A program made the position numbers and the translations under genes. From contig JAUYAU010000017.1 of the NCBI GenBank assembly GCA_030693335.1, positions 1-64,000 on the forward strand: a DNA stretch of 64,000 bases, given 5' to 3'. The notes under the pieces are model-generated. The model did no database searches. It saw nothing but the letters and a program-made list of their open reading frames with translations, and was not told where the DNA came from. This document shows, one piece after another, positions 8,577 through 17,023 of this stretch. Every line of letters starts with the position of its first letter. Within the stretch, counting starts at the first letter, position 1. Source of the stretch: Sulfuricurvum sp. GTDB taxonomy: Bacteria; Campylobacterota; Campylobacteria; Campylobacterales; Sulfurimonadaceae.

Positions 8577-9607
8577 TGAATCAATTCCCAGGCAAGTGGG
8601 GTTCCCTTAGAAGCACTTTTTTTAAACGTTTTCCCCAAAACTTCTTTGAGATGTTTAGGAGCCATTCCAAATCCTGGACGAACCGAACGGACATTTTGTG
8701 CGGTTAGGATTTCACCCGCTTTGACATCTTGGGCGATGAAAAGACTGCGGGAAAATTCGCGTGATTTTAGGCTTTTTGGACTCAGATCATAGGTTACTTT
8801 TCCCATCAGTTTTTCGGTATCGCGTATAGCATTTACCATAGCACGAAACTCGTGTGGTTCAAGACTGAATGCGCTGTCGGCTCCCCCCATATCACGGCTG
8901 AGGATAAAATGTTTTTCGATAATACGAGCTCCCAATGCGACAGCGGCAATGGGAGCACTGAGACTCATGGTGTGGTCCGAGAGTCCTACGGTGACGTCAA
9001 AACGCTCAAGCATGTTCGGAATCGTGAGGAGATTCATCTCTTCGGGTGCGGCAGGGTAAGCAGAGGTGCATTTAAGGAGGGTGATTTGATCGTTGCCCAT
9101 ACGTCGGCAGGCATCTAATGCCTCTTGAATATCTTCGAGTGTTGCTATTCCCGTAGAGATAATTATGGGTTTTCCTTTTGCTGCGGTGTACTCAATGAGA
9201 GGGATATCGGTAATCTCGAAGCTGGCAATTTTATAGGCGGGAACATTCAGATTTTCGAGAAAATCAACCGCAGTAGGATCAAAGGGAGACGAAAAAGCTT
9301 GCATTCCTAAATTTTTGGCATGATTAAAAAGAGCTTCATGCCACTCCCACGGAGTCATGGCTTCGGCGTAGAGGTCGTAAAATTTGCGTTTGTCCCAAAG
9401 AGTACCTTGGGAGATCGTGAACATCTCATTGTCACAATCGAGTGTTATAGTATCGGGAGTATACGTTTGCAGTTTGATGGCATCGGCACCTGAGAGACTC
9501 ATTGCAGTGATGGTATCCAATGCGGTTTGAAGTGAGCCATTGTGATTGGCAGAGAGCTCAGCGATGATAAAAACTTTTTCATTAAGGTTGTGCTTGCCAA
9601 TGATCAT
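8573..9607 (-). CDS. pseI: Pseudaminic acid synthase
   Basis: A 344-aa NeuB-family synthase. It condenses 2,4-diacetamido-2,4,6-trideoxy-L-altrose with phosphoenolpyruvate to give pseudaminic acid. Visible features are FIIAELSANHNG near the N terminus, GADAIKLQTYTPDT, ISTGIATLEDI, LKCTSAYPA, VGLSDHTM and ALGARIIEKHF in the TIM barrel, and a C-terminal antifreeze-like SAF domain (KAGEILTAQNVRSVRPGFG). The sequence fits PseI better than sialic or legionaminic acid synthases, especially the TYTPDT and LWDKRK stretches, and pseG/pseH lie upstream. It overlaps pseH by 4 nt. Confidence 0.95.
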   Translation of the reverse strand: MIIGKHNLNEKVFIIAELSANHNGSLQTALDTITAMSLSGADAIKLQTYTPDTITLDCDNEMFTISQGTLWDKRKFYDLYAEAMTPWEWHEALFNHAKNLGMQAFSSPFDPTAVDFLENLNVPAYKIASFEITDIPLIEYTAAKGKPIIISTGIATLEDIQEALDACRRMGNDQITLLKCTSAYPAAPEEMNLLTIPNMLERFDVTVGLSDHTMSLSAPIAAVALGARIIEKHFILSRDMGGADSAFSLEPHEFRAMVNAIRDTEKLMGKVTYDLSPKSLKSREFSRSLFIAQDVKAGEILTAQNVRSVRPGFGMAPKHLKEVLGKTFKKSASKGTPLAWELIQ

Positions 9608-10056
9608 AGTATTCGCTCCAAGGTAATCATTTTTTTATTAGCGCGGCTTATTTCTGTAAAATTAAATTTTTGATACAAACGCAAAGCTCTGACATTGTTA
9701 ACAAACACCTTGGCAATAAGTTTGGATAGACCCAGTCTCAATGCATGATCGATCAATGCGTTCATGAGGACATGTCCAACCCCTCGCATATCCGGATTGG
9801 CATAAATCCCAAGTTCTGCAGAGTCTTTTGTAATATCGGTTAAATCAATGACTCCAACATATTCGGAATCTTTTTGGACTAAAAAATAGCACTTTTGTGT
9901 TGTTGAAGAGAGTAGATCGATAAAGTACAAATGATCTTCTAACGAAATTTCATTGTTGTTTATCATCCATTTTAGGATATTTGGGTGATTGCGCCATGAC
10001 AGAACGAGCTCTTTTTGAGTGAGGCTAAGCGTGGTAAAGTTGAGCAATTGAATCAC
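9604..10056 (-). CDS. pseH: UDP-4-amino-sugar N-acetyltransferase PseH
   Basis: A 150-aa GNAT enzyme that acetylates the 4-amino group of the PseC product (UDP-4-amino-4,6-dideoxy-N-acetyl-beta-L-altrosamine). The WRNHPNILKWM segment near residue 20, the GVIDLTDI strand, the acetyl-CoA loop GVGHVLMNAL and ALRLYQKFNF match Campylobacter PseH. ATG 10056 is preferred because MIQLLNFTTL aligns with the start of known PseH. This makes a 32-nt overlap with the end of pseG, longer than the other junctions of the operon. Confidence 0.93.
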   Translation of the reverse strand: MIQLLNFTTLSLTQKELVLSWRNHPNILKWMINNNEISLEDHLYFIDLLSSTTQKCYFLVQKDSEYVGVIDLTDITKDSAELGIYANPDMRGVGHVLMNALIDHALRLGLSKLIAKVFVNNVRALRLYQKFNFTEISRANKKMITLERIL

Positions 10057-10888
10057 GATTCCACTCCTCTATGATATTGTAGTTATGCCGTTTTAAATAC
10101 TGCACCATATCGTCTTGATTGTCCGCTGTTTTAAGTGCCACAAAAGGAATAGCCATAAAAAGCACTTCATGAACCATAACGCTTGGGGTGATGATGGCGA
10201 GGCTGCTTTGGTGAAGGAGTTTGGCTATTTCATTAGAGTTGACATGCAACGTAATGTTTCTTTTACTTTGACAATAGCTTTTGAGTTCATCTAGGTTGGC
10301 GTTGGCGGTGGTGGTGACAACGCATATACTTTGAGAATCGTCCAATGTTTTCAAAATCTTAGTGGTAAGATTGGCAGTATCGGCTCCCCCCATGGAGATA
10401 AACAGATCGTATTTTTTTTCTCTAGGGGTCATTTTTTCTTTTTTAAATTCATCGCGTATGAGCGTATACTCACTGCCGCATCGAAGTTCACAATGTACAG
10501 GGACTAACCCGATGTAGCGATTTGAATCGGCGCTGATGTTGTGATTGAGAAGAATATCGCAATGATGAGATGCGTACGTGTCATCAAGACTCATAATACT
10601 AACATTTGTTTGTTCTTTGATGATTCTTTCATCTTCTGCATGGATGCCGTAATGATCAAAAATGACCCTATCGATTTTCTGATTATGGATGAGGTTAATG
10701 AGCTCTTCGGGATTGTTAGAGGTTAAAATATACTTAGGATAGGGAATTTTATCCATTATGTTACCCGCTAAATTTTGGCAAGCAAATGCAACAGTCTCAT
10801 TAGGATACTGCTGTGCGAGAACCAAGGTGCGCATGATATGACCTAAACCGATTTGACTTGACGAATCAGCACGGATGAGAATATTCAT
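10025..10888 (-). CDS. pseG: UDP-2,4-diacetamido-2,4,6-trideoxy-L-altropyranose hydrolase
   Basis: A 287-aa GT-B-fold nucleotide-sugar hydrolase that releases UDP to give the free 6-deoxy-altrose derivative used by PseI. The N terminus IRADSSSQIGLGHIMR contains His17, the position of the catalytic histidine described for Campylobacter PseG. SMGGADTANLT and the C-terminal ITPSVMVHEVLFMAIPFVAL segment fit the MurG-like nucleotide-binding fold. Its start overlaps pseF by 4 nt and its end overlaps pseH by 32 nt. Confidence 0.94.
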   Translation of the reverse strand: MNILIRADSSSQIGLGHIMRTLVLAQQYPNETVAFACQNLAGNIMDKIPYPKYILTSNNPEELINLIHNQKIDRVIFDHYGIHAEDERIIKEQTNVSIMSLDDTYASHHCDILLNHNISADSNRYIGLVPVHCELRCGSEYTLIRDEFKKEKMTPREKKYDLFISMGGADTANLTTKILKTLDDSQSICVVTTTANANLDELKSYCQSKRNITLHVNSNEIAKLLHQSSLAIITPSVMVHEVLFMAIPFVALKTADNQDDMVQYLKRHNYNIIEEWNRDSIAQLYHA

Positions 10889-11571
10889 GAGAGGGACAAT
10901 ACTTTGTGCATGAGTTCCGCTCTATGCCAGTCTTCAGGGGTATCGATATCTTGCACAAGATGGCGTGGCAATACGATGGTTGTTGCCGCTTCGGAAAAAA
11001 TCGGTTTTCCTTCCAGCCAGGCATCGGGAGTCCCCCAGTAAAACTGTCCGACATCGTGATAGGCCTCTTCGAGGTCTTGGCTACGGGTTGCAAAATATTC
11101 GGGCCAAAACATCTCAATATTACCTGCATCGTCACGTTTAACGCCTCTAAAGATCGGAAACGGAAAAGTAGTAACGGGAAAAGCATAGTGTTTGTTATGG
11201 GTGATAAGAGCGTTATAGGCAGCTACAATGTCTTGAGCACGGATAAACGGGGCAGTTGCATAGATACAGCACGCTGCGTCAATAACCGATTGTTTTTGAA
11301 GTGTTTGAATGGCATGAGCGATGACTGGAATGGTGGCCGTATGATCATCACTCAATTCTTTGGGACGTATAAACGGTATTTCGGCCCCGAAGCTGCGTGC
11401 GACATCGGCGATTTCCTCATCATCCGTAGTAACGATGATACGATCAAACAGTTCGGATGCTTGTGCCGCCTTTATGCTGTAGGCGATAATGGGAAGTCCT
11501 GCGAAGGGTTTGATGTTCTTACGGGGGATCCGTTTGCTGCCGCCGCGTGCCGGTATGATAGCAACACGCAT
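10885..11571 (-). CDS. pseF: Pseudaminate cytidylyltransferase
   Basis: A 228-aa CMP-sugar synthetase that activates pseudaminic acid with CTP. The start is ATG 11571, giving MRVAIIPARGGSKRIPRKN, the conserved N-terminal nucleotide-binding loop. An upstream extension to 11667 is possible in frame but has no family support and runs into pseC. IVTTDDEEIADVA and the CCIYATAPF strand follow as in NeuA-type enzymes. The start overlaps the pseC stop by one base (TAATG). The order B-C-F-G-H-I reflects the pathway genes, although F acts last. Confidence 0.94.
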   Translation of the reverse strand: MRVAIIPARGGSKRIPRKNIKPFAGLPIIAYSIKAAQASELFDRIIVTTDDEEIADVARSFGAEIPFIRPKELSDDHTATIPVIAHAIQTLQKQSVIDAACCIYATAPFIRAQDIVAAYNALITHNKHYAFPVTTFPFPIFRGVKRDDAGNIEMFWPEYFATRSQDLEEAYHDVGQFYWGTPDAWLEGKPIFSEAATTIVLPRHLVQDIDTPEDWHRAELMHKVLSLS

Positions 11572-12698
11572 TAGAAACTGCATCCTTTGTAGGCGTATTT
11601 TTCTATCACTGCAAGTAGGGTATCTGCTACGTGCTTGGCATCTTCTATGGACATCTTTTGATGGCAAGGGATAGAGAGCTCACTTTTGTAAAACAGTTCA
11701 GCAGTTTGCAAACGTTGTTGCCCAAAACGTTTTTGGTAAAAGCTGTTTTGATAAATAGGTTTATAGTGGACTTGTACCCCAATGCTTTTTTCCTGCAATT
11801 CGGTAAAAATTTCCTCTTTAACACAATGAAGTTCTGGATTCAGTAAAATGGGGTAAAGGTGCCGTGCGCTTTGTTCATGCACATCGATGTGAATGGTCGA
11901 AAAAAGTTTATGGTTTTCAAATCGCTCATCGTAATAACGGGCGATAGTTTCACGTACATTGATAAAACGGTCAATCTTGTGCAGTTGTGACAATCCCAAT
12001 GCAGCCGCAAACTCCGTCATGCGAAAGTTGTGCCCCAAGCTTACCATATCCGAATTCCATAGCTGTTTCTTTATCATACCGTGAGAGCGAAAAAGACGTA
12101 AGTTTTTGGCGTATTCTTCATTATCGGTGACCACGGCTCCCCCCTCTCCCGTCGTGATAGGCTTGATGGCGTGAAAACTAAAGATGGTCATGTCCGCAAA
12201 AGAACCGATTTTCTGTTGGTTAATATCACTCCCTAGGGCATGAGAAGCATCGTCAATAACAACTAAATTATGCTTCTTTGCGATGCTCTCAATTGCGTTG
12301 ATTGCAACCGGTTTACCCGCAAAGTCAACAGGGATGATTGCCTTGGTATGCGTGGTGATGAGTGCTTCAATAAGTGTTTCATCGATGTTTCCATCCATTT
12401 TGACATCACAAAAAACAGGTTTTGCCCCTAGCGCAATGGCCATATTGGATGTGGCAACAAAGCTGATAGGGGTAGTGATGACTTCATCATTATGATCAAT
12501 ACCGCAAACGGAATAAGCAGCTAGCAAAGCGGAGGTGGCGGAGTTAAAAGTGATGCAATATTTGGCACCGACGTAATGGGCAATGGCCTCTTCAAATTCC
12601 TGAACTTTTGACCCTTGTGTCAGATGAGAACTACGCAAAATCTCTACAACGGCAGTAATATCGTCTTCTTCGATAAGTTGCGTTGAATAGGGGATCAT
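11571..12698 (-). CDS. pseC: UDP-4-keto-sugar aminotransferase PseC
   Basis: A 375-aa PLP aminotransferase of the DegT/StrS family. It aminates C4 of the PseB product to give UDP-4-amino-4,6-dideoxy-N-acetyl-beta-L-altrosamine. FNSATSALLAAY binds cofactor phosphate, VVIDDASHALGS follows, and Lys179 in FHAIKPITTGEGG is the Schiff-base lysine. GHNFRMTEFAAALGL is typical of the family. It lies 3 nt after pseB and overlaps pseF by 1 nt. Confidence 0.95.
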   Translation of the reverse strand: MIPYSTQLIEEDDITAVVEILRSSHLTQGSKVQEFEEAIAHYVGAKYCITFNSATSALLAAYSVCGIDHNDEVITTPISFVATSNMAIALGAKPVFCDVKMDGNIDETLIEALITTHTKAIIPVDFAGKPVAINAIESIAKKHNLVVIDDASHALGSDINQQKIGSFADMTIFSFHAIKPITTGEGGAVVTDNEEYAKNLRLFRSHGMIKKQLWNSDMVSLGHNFRMTEFAAALGLSQLHKIDRFINVRETIARYYDERFENHKLFSTIHIDVHEQSARHLYPILLNPELHCVKEEIFTELQEKSIGVQVHYKPIYQNSFYQKRFGQQRLQTAELFYKSELSIPCHQKMSIEDAKHVADTLLAVIEKYAYKGCSF

Positions 12699-12701
12699 AG
12701 G

Positions 12702-13724
<1,023 letters not shown>

Positions 13725-13743
13725 CTAACTTACTCTTGAATAA

Positions 13744-13758
13744 GCAAAAAGAGTACCA
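13744..13758 (-). promoter_or_regulatory. Sigma-54 promoter of the pse operon
   Basis: On the minus strand the 15-mer TGGTACTCTTTTTGC has the exact GG-N10-GC spacing of RpoN -24/-12 elements (consensus TGGCAC-N5-TTGC). The pseB ATG is 35 nt downstream of the -12 GC. A 25-nt stretch around it matches the fliD promoter region at 21 of 25 positions. In Campylobacterota RpoN drives middle flagellar genes. Confidence 0.8.
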
Positions 13759-13769
13759 TTTATAGGTAG

Positions 13770-15167
13770 TTATGAATTGGCGTTGGCTTGTGCATCAATT
13801 TGCATTTTGAGAGAGGAAAACTGTGAATTTATTTTACTGATCATAGAGTCATATGCGGCAAACCGTGCGGTCATTGATGCATAACGAGCTTCCAACAGTG
13901 CCAAAGAACGTTTTTTATTGACATCTAAAGATTTTAACTCTGCATCAGAGCCTTTAGTAAGTGTCGTAAGCGTTCCATTACTTCCAGTAAAGCGCGTCAT
14001 CAAGGTACTTAGTTGAGTGAAAATTCCATTCTCTGTAGTTGCATCTGATGCGACATTGCTGAAAAATTTGGATGAGGCAACGGCATCGGAGTTAAATTTA
14101 GCAGTAAAAGTAGAAGTCTTAAAGCTCATTCCTCCTGTTTCATCTAAATCAATTCCATACAGTGCCAGTGAATTTCCTTGGCCATTAATAGAAGTCATAA
14201 GACGGGTCACTTCGCGGCCGATAGCATTTATGGAGTTGTCACCGTTGAAAACTCCGGCTTTTCCTGCCTCAATGTTGGTGGTGGTCATCTCTTTAAGTTG
14301 ACTTATGAGGGTATTATAGCTTTTAACCAGAGTAGACATTTCCGCTGCGATCGTATCCACATCCTGACTAATGGAAATATTGGAAGTAATACTTGTACTG
14401 TCTTGGAGGAGATTAATCGTAACTCCGGGAGTGATATCCGTTATGACATTTGAACTGCGTGTTAAAGTAATGCCATTGTATTTAAAACTGGCATCAGCAG
14501 CAGCTTGTACTTCTTCCATAGTACCTGCAGGATTTGTTAGTGCATCATAGGTGATTAACTTTTGATCCAAAAAACCTCCGGTGTCTGTCGTAACAATTTT
14601 TTCATTAACTCCTGTTTCTTTTGAACGCAAAACGAGGCGATAGTCAGTCGCGCCTACTTGAAGAATAGAGGCTTGAATTTTATCACTTGCTTGGAGGTTA
14701 ATGGCATCTTTTAATTCTTCTAAAGTCATACTGCTGGTATAGTCAACTCCAAACGAAAGGCCCCCTGAAGTGAGCGTCATGGTTCCAGATCCTCCGCTGG
14801 CAATAGGGGCGGTGGCGGATGAAAATGTACCAGATTGCTGAATGTTATTTAAGGCCATTTTCGTATTTGAGATTGAGAAAGATTGGATGTTGACTCCTGC
14901 AGCAGCAGAAACGCTCACCGCACTCGTATTTCCGGATGTGGAACGTCCTTGATATAAAGCGTCATTACTTAAAGAGCTAACGCTGGTTTGAAATGAAGAG
15001 AGAAGGCTGTTAAGTAAACTAAGTGCCTGCCCTTTTTGTTTTTGAAGCGTGATTTTATTGTCAATAGGTGTAATAATAAGCGAAGTGTCTCTATTTTTTA
15101 GTTTATCAATAATATCAGCAGTAAGAACTCCAGAACCGATACCAAGAGAGTTAATAGTTCCAGCCAT
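13770..15167 (-). CDS. fliD: Flagellar filament cap protein FliD
   Basis: A 465-aa FliD (HAP2), which caps the growing filament and folds exported flagellin. The N-terminal FliD_N region (GTINSLGIGSGV, with coiled helices LLNSLLSSFQTSVSSLS), a flagellin hook IN-type motif and the C-terminal coiled coil (LDVNKKRSLALLEARYASMTARFAAYDSMI) are all visible. The C-terminal helix drives decamer or hexamer assembly in the family. It is followed on the same strand by the pse operon after a 60-nt gap holding that operon's own promoter. A sigma-54 promoter and a possible sigma-28 promoter lie upstream. Confidence 0.95.
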   Translation of the reverse strand: MAGTINSLGIGSGVLTADIIDKLKNRDTSLIITPIDNKITLQKQKGQALSLLNSLLSSFQTSVSSLSNDALYQGRSTSGNTSAVSVSAAAGVNIQSFSISNTKMALNNIQQSGTFSSATAPIASGGSGTMTLTSGGLSFGVDYTSSMTLEELKDAINLQASDKIQASILQVGATDYRLVLRSKETGVNEKIVTTDTGGFLDQKLITYDALTNPAGTMEEVQAAADASFKYNGITLTRSSNVITDITPGVTINLLQDSTSITSNISISQDVDTIAAEMSTLVKSYNTLISQLKEMTTTNIEAGKAGVFNGDNSINAIGREVTRLMTSINGQGNSLALYGIDLDETGGMSFKTSTFTAKFNSDAVASSKFFSNVASDATTENGIFTQLSTLMTRFTGSNGTLTTLTKGSDAELKSLDVNKKRSLALLEARYASMTARFAAYDSMISKINSQFSSLKMQIDAQANANS

Positions 15168-15203
15168 AATAAATCCTTTTGAACTAAATCTTTAATATAC
15201 AAT

Positions 15204-15231
15204 ATATCGACACAATAGGGTAAACTCTTTA
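15204..15231 (-). promoter_or_regulatory. Possible sigma-28 (FliA) promoter of fliD
   Basis: On the minus strand TAAAGAGT, a 12-nt spacer and GTCGATAT resemble the FliA consensus TAAAGTTT-N11-GCCGATAA. The spacing is one nucleotide longer. It lies between the sigma-54 promoter and the fliD ATG at 15167. Confidence 0.45.
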
Positions 15232-15250
15232 ATGGTCGTTAATTGAGTAA

Positions 15251-15265
15251 GCAAAAAAGATACCA
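15251..15265 (-). promoter_or_regulatory. Sigma-54 promoter of fliD
   Basis: On the minus strand the 15-mer TGGTATCTTTTTTGC keeps the invariant GG-N10-GC of RpoN promoters. It is nearly the same sequence as the pseB promoter. The fliD ATG is 84 nt downstream of the -12 GC. Confidence 0.78.
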
Positions 15266-15275
15266 TTGGCAGTTC

Positions 15276-15304
15276 TTGCATTTAGGAGCAGTGTTAGGTA
15301 TAAT
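15276..15304 (+). promoter_or_regulatory. Sigma-70 promoter of the SRP RNA gene
   Basis: TTGCAT (15276-15281), a 17-nt spacer and a perfect TATAAT (15299-15304) predict a start near 15311, just before the SRP RNA. It begins 11 bp from the divergent fliD sigma-54 promoter. Confidence 0.75.
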
Positions 15305-15311
15305 TCCATCT

Positions 15312-15420
15312 CTCTTCGTTAGACCTGTGCAAGGGTATGTACTGACAACGTGTCAGGGTAGGAATGCAGCAGCACATCGGTGCGTATTTTGTGCCGCAGG
15401 TATCTGGCGGGGAGTCTTAG
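15312..15420 (+). ncRNA. ffs: Signal recognition particle 4.5S-type RNA
   Basis: The domain IV signature is present at about 15351-15374: GTCAGG on the 5' side, a GGAA tetraloop and AGCAGC on the 3' side, the Ffh-binding symmetric loop. Flanking arms (AGACC near 15321 and GGAGTCT near 15410) can pair to close a single long hairpin, as in the short bacterial SRP RNA. The ends are estimated from pairing and from the promoter. The 15168-15457 gap holds this RNA and the promoters listed, and no protein gene that I can support. Confidence 0.85.
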
Positions 15421-15457
15421 CTTCTTGTAATTTCCTTCATGAAACTCAACAATTCAC

Positions 15458-15685
15458 TTAATCTTCTCGGTATTGTCCAGCTTTACACCCTGTTGTGCTT
15501 GTAGGCGGGTTGTCACGTAAATAACACAAATCTTCATACGCTTGCTTGAGTACTTTGCTCTCGCGTAAAAGCGGAAGCATTTTTTCATCTTTTTCATTTA
15601 ATGGCATTGATTGATTGTAAAGAAGTGCTTTTACTTCGGCATCGACGGCTTCCAATGCCGCTTCGAGATGAGTCAGAGAAATCAT
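15458..15685 (-). CDS. Small hypothetical protein (75 aa)
   Basis: I do not recognise this protein. It is acidic and helical at the N terminus (LEAALEAVDAEVKALLY), continues through KDEKMLPLLRESKVLKQAYEDLCYLRDNPP, and has one Cys near the C terminus. Its ATG at 15685 lies 35 nt beyond the rnhB stop, so it may be cotranscribed with rnhB. The helix-rich pattern suggests a small soluble helical-bundle protein. No function is assigned. Confidence 0.6.
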   Translation of the reverse strand: MISLTHLEAALEAVDAEVKALLYNQSMPLNEKDEKMLPLLRESKVLKQAYEDLCYLRDNPPTSTTGCKAGQYRED

Positions 15686-15720
15686 GAAAAACCTTTTTGA
15701 AAAATTATAACAGTGATCTG

Positions 15721-16269
15721 CTAAAAGAGGGCGGGCTGTAATGCTTTTAGTTTAAAACTTTTACGATGAATGTCGCAATACCCATATGTACTGATCGCAT
15801 GAATATGTGAAGCGGTTCCATACCCTTTATGCTCTGCAAAGCCATAGTTGGGGTAGATAGCTGCTAGTTTAACCATTTCACGATCACGCGTCACTTTGGC
15901 GAGGATAGATGCTGCGCTTACTTCTGGAATGAGGGCATCTGCTTTTACCAGTGTACGTAAGCCGCTTACCCCAAATGTTGAATTTCCATCGAATAAATAA
16001 TCGGTTTCACTTAGGTTTTGCATAATGTCACGCAAACCGCTAGCTAAACACACAGATATACCCAATGCATCGATTTGAGTGGCATCAAATCGGACAATAT
16101 GAAACGTAGAGTTTCCTAAGATAAGCTCAAAGAGGGCCTCGCGTTTTTTTTCGCTGAGTTTTTTGGAGTCGTTCAGGCCAACGATTGAGTTATGCAAAAT
16201 TACACCGGCCATTACAAGCGGTCCGGCTAATGGACCACGTCCTGCTTCATCAATTCCGCACAGCTTCAT
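15721..16269 (-). CDS. rnhB: Ribonuclease HII
   Basis: A 182-aa RNase HII, which removes RNA from RNA-DNA hybrids, including single ribonucleotides. The catalytic N-terminal motif GIDEAGRGPLAGPLV has Asp7 and Glu8, with further acidic residues in DYLFDGN and the VSAASILAKVTRDREM motif typical of the family. GFAEHKGYGT and HRKSF are at the C-terminal end. Length is normal. It is divergent from the outer membrane protein gene at 16351. Confidence 0.96.
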   Translation of the reverse strand: MKLCGIDEAGRGPLAGPLVMAGVILHNSIVGLNDSKKLSEKKREALFELILGNSTFHIVRFDATQIDALGISVCLASGLRDIMQNLSETDYLFDGNSTFGVSGLRTLVKADALIPEVSAASILAKVTRDREMVKLAAIYPNYGFAEHKGYGTASHIHAISTYGYCDIHRKSFKLKALQPALF

Positions 16270-16292
16270 GGTAACTTCTTTTTTTTATCGTA

Positions 16293-16321
16293 TTGTATCG
16301 TAAGGCTTGAAGCGCTAGAAT
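16293..16321 (+). promoter_or_regulatory. Sigma-70 promoter of the outer membrane protein gene
   Basis: TTGTAT (16293-16298), a 17-nt spacer and TAGAAT (16316-16321) precede an AAAAGGA ribosome site and the ATG at 16351. Confidence 0.55.
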
Positions 16322-16350
16322 AACTGTACATTTAGAAAAGGATCAATAAG

Positions 16351-17019
16351 ATGAAAAAATCAGCTTTAACGGCTTTGTGTTTAGCCTCTGTGAACGTTTC
16401 AGCCGCAATGATTTTAGGATTTGGTGCTGAGGTTGATTATTACAATCCGACGGCCAGCGGCGATTTTAATTACAAAACAACCACTACGCATTTTAATAAT
16501 CAAAGTCAATCCGGTTATCAGATTGGATTGTATTTGGAGCATCCTGTTCCAGTACTTCCAAATATTCGTTTGGACTTAACACCTGAGTCTTCTTTTTCAG
16601 GTTCAAATGGTGTAGGCGGAACAAATAAAGTATCGTTTGATCAAGCTGACATTACCCCTTATTATGAAATTCTCGATAATGTCGTTGATTTGGATATTGG
16701 GATAACTTTCAAAGTTTTGGAGGGAAAAGTAGAAGGTGTTGTGAATCAAAAGTTTAGCGAAGTGATTCCGATGATTTATCTGGGTGCCGGAATTAATCTT
16801 GAGGGAATGGATCTTAGAATAGCAGGTGATGTAAAATACGTTGTGTATAATGGTAATTCATTAAGTGATTCTCGTATTAAAGCGGTTTGGAATATCAATA
16901 AAATAGTACAGGCACAAGTAGGATATCGGTATGAAACGCTTAAAATAAACGATCGTTTCGATATGAATTCTAATATTGTAATAGAAGGCCCGTTTATCGG
17001 TATGGGAGTTACTTTTTAA
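16351..17019 (+). CDS. Outer membrane beta-barrel protein (TIGR04219-like)
   Basis: A 222-aa protein with a signal peptide (MKKSALTALCLASVNVSAA) and then alternating hydrophobic/polar strands. It ends in GMGVTF, a C-terminal aromatic residue typical of BAM substrates. The sequence resembles the TIGR04219 family of outer membrane beta-barrel proteins; the function is unknown. Strands such as EVDYYNPTASGDFNYKTT, LEHPVPVLPNIRLDLTPE and AQVGYRYETLKIN fit an 8- to 10-strand barrel. It is monocistronic and converges with the AAA ATPase gene. Confidence 0.8.
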   Translation: MKKSALTALCLASVNVSAAMILGFGAEVDYYNPTASGDFNYKTTTTHFNNQSQSGYQIGLYLEHPVPVLPNIRLDLTPESSFSGSNGVGGTNKVSFDQADITPYYEILDNVVDLDIGITFKVLEGKVEGVVNQKFSEVIPMIYLGAGINLEGMDLRIAGDVKYVVYNGNSLSDSRIKAVWNINKIVQAQVGYRYETLKINDRFDMNSNIVIEGPFIGMGVTF

Positions 17020-17023
17020 CGTT

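Noticed and set aside
10906-11574. A 222-aa plus-strand frame opposite pseF
   Set aside because: It is antisense to a clear cytidylyltransferase gene and shows no domain.
15243-15461. A 72-aa frame over the SRP RNA region
   Set aside because: It covers the SRP RNA on the same strand and has no family match; the RNA signature and promoter explain the sequence.
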